The translations under genes and the position numbers were made by a program. A stretch of 64,000 bases of DNA. It comes from Rhizobium anhuiense. Lineage in GTDB: Bacteria; Pseudomonadota; Alphaproteobacteria; Rhizobiales; Rhizobiaceae. Each line of letters begins with the position of its first letter. Positions within the stretch are counted from its first letter, which is position 1. The stretch lies in assembly GCF_003985145.1 (NCBI RefSeq), contig NZ_ML133526.1, positions 257,131-321,130 on the forward strand, in the 5' to 3' direction. Below are positions 58,942-64,000 of this stretch, piece after piece. The notes under the pieces were generated by a model. The model had not been told where the DNA came from. It made no database searches and was given only the letters and a program-made list of their open reading frames with translations.

Positions 58942-60048
58942 CTACAGTTCGACAGCGTAGTAGGTGAAGCCGCCTTCGTCCTTTCCGACACCAGAAATGG
59001 CTTCATTGATCCTCTCCAGCGGCCAAACCATCGGTGACATGACCGACATGTCGATGATCCCTGCTGCGACCATCGCCGCAATCTCCACCCCTTCTGCGGC
59101 CGTGAACCAAACCGAGCCGATCAATTCCATCTGCTCGTCCATCCACCATTTGACGTCGACGGGCAAAGCCCCAGACGTGCCGCCGATATTGACGACGCGC
59201 CCTCCCCGTTTGACGCCACCCATGGCGTCCAGCATGGAGTCGAGCGGCGCCTTGGCGCCGAGCGTATCAAGCATCAAGTCCGCGCCGCTCCCGTTAGTCT
59301 GCTCCTTGACGAAAGCTCCCGAGGATCCCTTCACGTTCGAGAACGTGACGATCCGGTCCGGCGCGATCGCTTTCAGCCGCTTGAGCAATGTCTCGCCCCT
59401 GGCCACGGCGTAGATTTTGGCAACGCCCATCGCCAATGCGAACAGCGTTGCACCCAAGCCTAGCGTCCCAGTGGCGCCGTTGATGATCAGAGTCTTGCCC
59501 ATGAGCGGACCGCATTTTTTGAGCGCGGCATAGGAGGTGCCGAGATAGCCCATACGGGAACCCTGGACGAACGTCATATTGTCGGGGATTTTGATGACCT
59601 GAGCCTGCGGTGCGAGCATGAATTCGCCGAACCCGCCATAAGGATAACGGGCGAACATATCCATGCTTTTTTGGTTGTAGCCGAAGTAACCGCCAAGCGT
59701 CCAATATTCGCAGGCCTGCGGCTTGCCCGAAGAACAATGATGACATGCACCACAGAAGCGGCCGGGATTCACGTACACCCTGTCGCCCGGCTTAATGCTG
59801 ACCACTTGGGGACCGACCTCGTGAACCACTCCACTTGGATCGAGGCCATGAATCGCGGGCCGTGGCGGCAATGGCATCTGCGGATACCAAGTCTCCCAGT
59901 TGGCCAGAACATTCGCGAGATTCGGAACCATTCCGCAGGCTTTCACGCGGACGATCACGTCACTTCCGGTGGCCTTCGGACGCTCGACCTCATCAATGCT
60001 CATCGGCTGACCCACGGCATGAAGCCGGGCGGCACGCATCAGTTCCAT
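58942..60048 (-). CDS. Zinc-type medium-chain dehydrogenase/reductase, atypical active site
   Basis: This 368-residue MDR protein has the structural-zinc loop CGACHHCSSGKPQAC and the Rossmann motif INGATGTLGLGATL. The catalytic-zinc region is unusual: the canonical GHE is GLD (68-70), and C38 is followed by GMVPNL rather than the usual TDxH. The catalytic zinc may therefore be absent or bound differently. GGAGG lies 7 bp ahead of ATG 60048. The promoter contains a copy of the 42-bp element shared with two other sites. Substrate is unknown; alcohol or aldehyde is likely from context. Confidence 0.87.
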   Translation of the reverse strand: MELMRAARLHAVGQPMSIDEVERPKATGSDVIVRVKACGMVPNLANVLANWETWYPQMPLPPRPAIHGLDPSGVVHEVGPQVVSIKPGDRVYVNPGRFCGACHHCSSGKPQACEYWTLGGYFGYNQKSMDMFARYPYGGFGEFMLAPQAQVIKIPDNMTFVQGSRMGYLGTSYAALKKCGPLMGKTLIINGATGTLGLGATLFALAMGVAKIYAVARGETLLKRLKAIAPDRIVTFSNVKGSSGAFVKEQTNGSGADLMLDTLGAKAPLDSMLDAMGGVKRGGRVVNIGGTSGALPVDVKWWMDEQMELIGSVWFTAAEGVEIAAMVAAGIIDMSVMSPMVWPLERINEAISGVGKDEGGFTYYAVEL

Positions 60049-60081
60049 TGGTATTCCTCCCAAACTCAAAGATTGCGTCGT

Positions 60082-60123
60082 ATTGACATCCTATATGGAT
60101 TGTGAATACCGTTTAGTATCTGA
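60082..60123 (-). promoter_or_regulatory. 42-bp shared element, copy 1
   Basis: Read on the minus strand this begins TCAGATACTAAACGGTAT. It matches the copy at 63208-63249 at 28 of 42 positions. It lies between the divergent dehydrogenase and DoxX genes. The recurrent word GGTAT and its position suggest a regulator-binding site, most likely for the TetR protein encoded nearby. Confidence 0.55.
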
Positions 60124-60187
60124 AAAGGCAAGCGGGGAATGGCAACTATCCTCGCCGACCCGGCGGAGCCGGCGTCAAGGAGGAGAA

Positions 60188-60538
60188 ATGGATTTCGTTT
60201 TGGTTGACTGGCTCCGCATTCTCTGCGGCGTCTGGTTCATTCCGCATCTCATCGGCAAGGGCCTGCACTATGAGAAAGCCGGGAGTACATTCGAAGCGGC
60301 GGGTTTCAAGCCCGGAAGACTTTTCGTGGGCCTTACCATGGTTGCTGAGGCATGTGCCGCAGTGGGCATGACTTTTACTATCTACCCCAGGGTTGCAGCC
60401 GTCGTAGGTGCCTCGGTATTGCTCGGGGCCGGCTACGCGGTCGTGAAGATCAACGGCATGAACTGGCGCTGGCAGAAGATGGGGCCGGAGTATCCGATCT
60501 TCTGGGCACTCATTTGTCTGCTAACGGCTCTTGTATGA
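60188..60538 (+). CDS. DoxX-family small membrane protein
   Basis: This 116-residue protein has four predicted helices. LVDWLRILCGVWFIPHLIGK, FVGLTMVAEACAAVGMTFTI, AAVVGASVLLGAGYAVV and FWALICLLTALV cover them. DoxX proteins are membrane partners of oxidoreductases in thiol or sulfur oxidation. GGAGGAG precedes ATG 60188; the longer frame to 60083 contains the regulator site. It is divergent from the dehydrogenase and followed by the TetR gene 56 bp away. Confidence 0.82.
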   Translation: MDFVLVDWLRILCGVWFIPHLIGKGLHYEKAGSTFEAAGFKPGRLFVGLTMVAEACAAVGMTFTIYPRVAAVVGASVLLGAGYAVVKINGMNWRWQKMGPEYPIFWALICLLTALV

Positions 60539-60594
60539 TCACTGCATTTTGAGGTACGCCTCGGTGTCTGGATACGCGAGAACGGGAATTGCGA

Positions 60595-61212
60595 ATGGCA
60601 CGGCTGACACGTGAGCAAAGTCAGGCTCGAACGAAAGAGAAGCTTCTAGCGTCGGCGTATGAAGTCATGGCACGCTACGGTTACGCTGGGGCTTCGATTG
60701 AGCGGATCGCCGAGGAGGCCGGTTATTCGAAAGGAGCGTTCTATTCGAACTTTGCCAACAAGGAAGACATCTTCCTCCAACTCCTCGCCGGCAATGCCGG
60801 TGGCGACGTGGTCCAACTGACGGAACTTCTCGGGAAATGTGATGATCCGATGGACCTCATCGACGTTCTCGCAACGTGGGCGAACAATCGCGGAGATGAC
60901 CGCAAGTGGGGGATGTTGGCGATCGAGCTGCTGCGCATGGCACAGCATGATCACACGCTGGGAGATCGTCACATCAAGCTTTTCCGGGATCAATGGGAAG
61001 GCGTAGGTAAGATCCTCATCGACAAGTTGGATCTCGTTATGCAGCCTCCTGCGAGCCCATTCTATATCGGCGGTATCGTTCTCGAGCTCACCTATGGCGG
61101 TATTTCGAGCTTCCTCAAGGACGGAGCGCCTGGGGACATGGTCCGGGTCGTCTTGCGAGACATGTACCGCTCGTCGCGGGCAACCACGCCCGGTGTCCCT
61201 GCAAAAGCCTGA
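60595..61212 (+). CDS. TetR-family transcriptional regulator
   Basis: This 205-residue repressor has the TetR helix-turn-helix at about 12-55 (LLASAYEVMARYGYAGASIE, then IAEEAGYSKGAFYSNFANKE) and a helical ligand domain. It is transcribed with the DoxX gene. The three 42-bp elements in promoters nearby are the natural candidates for its operators. TetR regulators of this layout often respond to small organic toxicants; here an aldehyde or alcohol is a reasonable guess only. Confidence 0.9.
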   Translation: MARLTREQSQARTKEKLLASAYEVMARYGYAGASIERIAEEAGYSKGAFYSNFANKEDIFLQLLAGNAGGDVVQLTELLGKCDDPMDLIDVLATWANNRGDDRKWGMLAIELLRMAQHDHTLGDRHIKLFRDQWEGVGKILIDKLDLVMQPPASPFYIGGIVLELTYGGISSFLKDGAPGDMVRVVLRDMYRSSRATTPGVPAKA

Positions 61213-61615
61213 CAGAGGCCATCTGCCGTCGACATGAGAAACGGGCGGCTCTGCCTTAGTCGTCCCGCACGCACTTGACCTGTCAACATTCTGTTGATCG
61301 TCGAAGCTGCGGCGCTGCGGGGGGAAGCACCCACATTGCGCCTATAGCAAGCTTGACATCTAAAAATTCAAAGACTAGGTTTCATTCAAAGTCTATTTGG
61401 TATGTGAAAACCATACGGTATTTAAGCTACAGACTGCGGCGACCGCTGTTGAGGAGCATGCGGGCTATGGGGGGATTATGAGCAAAGGTAAGATGACAGT
61501 GAGCTGTCGAAGCACGCAAGCCGGAGGCTAAGGCACCGGTTTTGTCGGCGCCGGGTGCCACGCGTCAGCGTGCTGGCGCTGCAGGATATACATCTCGCAA
61601 TTCGGAAGACTTCGC
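61213..61615 (+). other. Regulatory intergenic region after the TetR gene
   Basis: I see no gene in these 403 bp. They contain copy 2 of the 42-bp element (61386-61427), roughly 190 bp ahead of the membrane protein gene. The final 120 bp are an uninterpreted leader ending in GGAAG. Confidence 0.6.
61386..61427 (+). promoter_or_regulatory. 42-bp shared element, copy 2
   Basis: It contains TATTTGGTATGTGAAAACC and a second GGTAT exactly 18 bp after the first. It matches copy 3 (63208-63249) at 29 of 42 positions and has the same 18-bp repeat period. It precedes the gene pair at 61616-63074. Confidence 0.55.
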
Positions 61616-62470
61616 ATGTTTGGATTTGGCAACTCCCCGCAGGAGGCGCTGGCCGCGTCCCTGCTCGCCATGGTGCTCGTCGGCATTATCGCGTCGGGCC
61701 TGATGCGCTGGCGCCGCCTGATGCGCCCCACTGACCTCCTAATGCCTGCTGCATTGCTGGCAGCCTATTGGCTCGTCTACAACAAAGTGCCGGCTTTTCC
61801 GCCTGTCGGGGCGGTCAACAAGGTATTCTATGTGATTGTTATCGGGACGGCAGTCGGGTTCGCGGTCGAGATCGCCGCCCAACGCGCGGTTCGAGTTGTG
61901 TCCCTTTTTCAGCCGGTGGCGGCCGCATTCTATATTGGCCTGCCCCGCTTGGGAGTGGCGACGTGGGAAGTGGCGGCAGCTGCAACGGCTGGCGTGGCTA
62001 TAGTGTGGCTCGTCTTGGGCGGGGCGTCGGTTCGCGCGGAGGATGACGTAAAGCGGGGCGGCGTCGTTGCCGTGCTCGCGCTCGGCTTCGCGCCGATTGC
62101 CCTTCTGGGTGCATCGTCCTCTTCGTTTCAGCTCTGTCTGATGCTCGTAGCAGGTTGCCTGGGAATTCTCCTGATACACATCATCAATCCCGTTTTCCGC
62201 TTTGGCGGCGCCTCGGCGACCGGCGCATTGGGTGGACTGATTTCCGTCGCTTACACCGTGGTATTGATCACGCGCAAAGCCGATCCCATCGCCATCGCGA
62301 TCCTCGGCCTCTGCGTTGTGCTGCCAGTGTTCTCGGAGGGTATCTGCCGGCTGCTTGCTGTATCTCGGCAGTTTCCGCGCCTTTTCGTCCATATCGCCCT
62401 GGCTGCGCTTCCGGCCGCGTTGGCGGTCGTTGTCGCGTTCCTGGACTATGGATCGAGTTTTCCAGTTTAA
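61616..62470 (+). CDS. Polytopic membrane protein of unknown function
   Basis: This 284-residue protein has about eight to nine hydrophobic segments, beginning with LAASLLAMVLVGIIASGLM and including VFYVIVIGTAVGFAVEIA, VAAAATAGVAIVWLVLGGA and ISVAYTVVLIT. There is no binding motif that I recognise. GGAAG lies 7 bp before ATG 61616. The YceI-type gene follows after 19 bp, so the two form an operon that may be regulated by the 42-bp element. It could be a transporter or a membrane scaffold. Confidence 0.75.
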   Translation: MFGFGNSPQEALAASLLAMVLVGIIASGLMRWRRLMRPTDLLMPAALLAAYWLVYNKVPAFPPVGAVNKVFYVIVIGTAVGFAVEIAAQRAVRVVSLFQPVAAAFYIGLPRLGVATWEVAAAATAGVAIVWLVLGGASVRAEDDVKRGGVVAVLALGFAPIALLGASSSSFQLCLMLVAGCLGILLIHIINPVFRFGGASATGALGGLISVAYTVVLITRKADPIAIAILGLCVVLPVFSEGICRLLAVSRQFPRLFVHIALAALPAALAVVVAFLDYGSSFPV

Positions 62471-62489
62471 CATGAGGAGGAGAATGAAA

Positions 62490-63074
62490 ATGAAATACAG
62501 ACTTGCAGCTTTGTTGCTTTCGATGGCGTCGCTCGCCGGAACAGTGTCGCCCGCCTGGGCCACCAAATTCGACATCGACCCGGTCCATTCAGGGATCGCG
62601 TTTTACATCGATCACCTCGGCTTCTCGAAAGTGATTGGCGTCGCGCAGGAATTCTCAGGCGCTTTCGAATTCGATGCCACGAAGCCCGAGGGAAGCAGCC
62701 TTGATGTCAAAGTCGCGGTCGGTTCGATCTCGACGAACAACAAGCAGCGCGACGGCGACATACAGGGCGCCGATTGGTTCAATGCGACGGAATTTCCGGA
62801 AATCACCTTCGTCGGCAAGGAATTCAAGAAAACCTCCGACACCACGGGACAAATTATTGGCGACCTAACCATTGCCGGGGTCACCAAGTCCGCTGCCCTG
62901 GATGTCAAGTTCAATAAGGAAGGCCAGAACCCGTGGGACAAAAGCCACGTGGTCGGCTTCAGCGCGACAACCAAGGTGAAGCGGAGCGATTTCGGCATGA
63001 AGGCAGCGCTCGGAATGATCGGTGATGAGGTCGAGCTCGTGATTCAGGTGGAAGGCCGCGAGCACCAAGGCTGA
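62490..63074 (+). CDS. YceI-family periplasmic lipid-binding protein
   Basis: This 194-residue protein has a signal peptide (MKYRLAALLLSMASLAGTVS, cleavage near AWATKF) and the YceI lipocalin-like fold: FDIDPVHSGIAFYIDHLG, the SSLDVKVAVGSIST repeat region, FPEITFVGKEF and KRSDFGMKAALGMIGDEVEL. YceI proteins bind isoprenoid or polyprenyl lipids in the periplasm. ATG 62490 gives a 9-bp gap to GGAGG, better than ATG 62484. A rho-independent terminator follows. Confidence 0.9.
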   Translation: MKYRLAALLLSMASLAGTVSPAWATKFDIDPVHSGIAFYIDHLGFSKVIGVAQEFSGAFEFDATKPEGSSLDVKVAVGSISTNNKQRDGDIQGADWFNATEFPEITFVGKEFKKTSDTTGQIIGDLTIAGVTKSAALDVKFNKEGQNPWDKSHVVGFSATTKVKRSDFGMKAALGMIGDEVELVIQVEGREHQG

Positions 63075-63111
63075 TCAAACAATCCGGACCGTAGAGTCCC
63101 TTCCCGAAAGG

Positions 63112-63141
63112 ATACCGTCGCCACAAAGCGACGGTATTTTT
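63112..63141 (+). terminator. Rho-independent terminator after the YceI gene
   Basis: ATACCGTCGC and GCGACGGTAT form a perfect 10-bp stem with a CACAAA loop, followed directly by a T-run. It closes the membrane protein/YceI operon. Confidence 0.85.
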
Positions 63142-63474
63142 CCGTATGGGCGCAACCCTTATGCCGTCCGGCCTGAGATAGGCAGCCGAGTTGGTTTTTC
63201 CGGCTTCTCAGATACTTTTTGGTATGCAAATACGAAATGGTATGTTAACGAGAGATAGCGCTTGCTGGAAGGCAGGGATAAAGCCGTTAGCGCGCATCGG
63301 GAGGATCTTTACATGCGTTCGTTTGCAGTCCTCGTTTGTGGTGAGGCCGCGCCGCCAAGCTCGACCGTATCCGGAGTGACAACGGCCGATCAAAATCTCC
63401 CTCATTCATCTGCGACGTAACACTCGCACTCAGGCCGCGCCGCGGCAAATTTCGTAACAATCGAAAGGAAACCC
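63142..63474 (+). other. Promoter region of the class III alcohol dehydrogenase gene
   Basis: No gene is supported in these 333 bp. They contain copy 3 of the 42-bp element (63208-63249), about 225 bp before the ATG, and end in GAAAGGA ahead of the start. Confidence 0.55.
63208..63249 (+). promoter_or_regulatory. 42-bp shared element, copy 3
   Basis: It begins TCAGATACTTTTTGGTATGC and contains a second GGTAT exactly 18 bp after the first. The first nine bases are identical to copy 1. It lies between the terminator of the YceI operon and the dehydrogenase gene, so it probably governs the latter. Confidence 0.55.
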
Positions 63475-64000
63475 ATGGACGTTCGCGCCGCCGTTGCCGT
63501 TCAGGCCGGAAAACCGCTCGAAGTGATGACTGTGCAGCTGGAAGGGCCGCGGGCCGGCGAAGTGCTGGTCGAGGTCAAGGCGACGGGCATCTGCCACACC
63601 GACGATTTCACTTTGTCGGGCGCCGATCCGGAAGGCCTGTTTCCGGCCATCCTCGGCCATGAGGGCGCCGGCATCGTCGTCGATGTCGGCCCGGGCGTCA
63701 CCTCGGTCAAGAAGGGCGACCACGTCATTCCGCTCTACACGCCTGAATGCCGCGAATGCTATTCCTGCCTGTCCCGCAAGACCAATCTCTGCACCTCGAT
63801 CCGCGCGACCCAGGGCCAGGGGCTGATGCCGGATGGCACCAGCCGCTTCTCGATCGGCAAGGACAAGATCCATCACTATATGGGCTGCTCGACCTTTTCG
63901 AACTTCACCGTGTTGCCGGAGATCGCCCTTGCCAAGGTCAATCCCGACGCCCCCTTCGACAAGATCTGCTACATCGGCTGCGGCGTCACCACCGGCATCG
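63475..64000 (+). CDS. adhC: S-(hydroxymethyl)glutathione dehydrogenase / class III alcohol dehydrogenase, 5' part
   Basis: The 175 residues present (MDVRAAVAVQAGKPLEVMTV onward) match class III alcohol dehydrogenase. ATGICHTDDFTLSGADPEG and LGHEGAGIVVDVG supply the catalytic-zinc Cys and His, PECRECYSC and NLC the structural zinc, and IGCGVTTGI the start of the cofactor-binding domain. It oxidises S-(hydroxymethyl)glutathione to S-formylglutathione, following Gfa (58282-58848). GAAAGGA precedes ATG 63475. The gene continues beyond the window; S-formylglutathione hydrolase may follow. Confidence 0.92.
   Translation, partial: MDVRAAVAVQAGKPLEVMTVQLEGPRAGEVLVEVKATGICHTDDFTLSGADPEGLFPAILGHEGAGIVVDVGPGVTSVKKGDHVIPLYTPECRECYSCLSRKTNLCTSIRATQGQGLMPDGTSRFSIGKDKIHHYMGCSTFSNFTVLPEIALAKVNPDAPFDKICYIGCGVTTGI

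Overview
The window reads as part of a Rhizobiaceae genome (Rhizobium/Agrobacterium type, chromosome or large plasmid). The base composition is GC-rich, ABC uptake systems are very dense, mosaic palindromic intergenic elements of the rhizobial kind occur near 21.05 and 23.3 kb, and the family mix (DUF1127, TolB-free ABC importers, Gfa, class III alcohol dehydrogenase) is typical of the group. This placement is inferred from gene content; no ribosomal or housekeeping marker is present.

0-20 kb looks like an organosulfur scavenging region. Two peptide-type ABC importers (198-7108 on the minus strand with tandem binding proteins; 11687-16848 on the plus strand) flank a GNAT acetyltransferase and three luciferase-like flavin monooxygenases (7139-11356). 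A 2-oxoglutarate oxygenase and a ChaC-type gamma-glutamylcyclotransferase follow. A shared 20-bp promoter-region motif with a TAGA core precedes four of these units. 20-28 kb holds two polar amino acid ABC importers with a FadR-type GntR regulator between them, each with a hairpin after the binding-protein gene. Decayed toxin-antitoxin remnants lie at the edges.

28-42.6 kb is an accessory biosynthetic island. It contains a siderophore-type esterase, a methyltransferase, a FabZ-like dehydratase, a GMC oxidoreductase, an SDR, a LuxC/LuxE-like acyl reductase pair, a DegT aminotransferase, a GT2 glycosyltransferase, an AMP ligase, an ACP, a NeuD-type acetyltransferase and a two-subunit transketolase. 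Together they suggest ACP-bound acyl chemistry combined with ketol transfer and transamination. The product is not known to me. A decayed copy of the 5' end of the transketolase gene lies inside the island on the opposite strand.

42.7-51 kb carries iron uptake: a TonB-dependent siderophore receptor and a FhuCDB-like importer, separated by an IS1595-like remnant, a DUF1127 protein, a LysR regulator and a 24-codon stub of an Old Yellow Enzyme gene. 51.2-58 kb is a sugar ABC importer with a ketose 3-epimerase-like enzyme under a divergent LacI regulator with visible operators. 58.3-64 kb is a glutathione/formaldehyde and alcohol module (Gfa, an unusual MDR dehydrogenase, DoxX, TetR, an unknown membrane protein, YceI, and the start of class III alcohol dehydrogenase). 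Three copies of a 42-bp element link its promoters.
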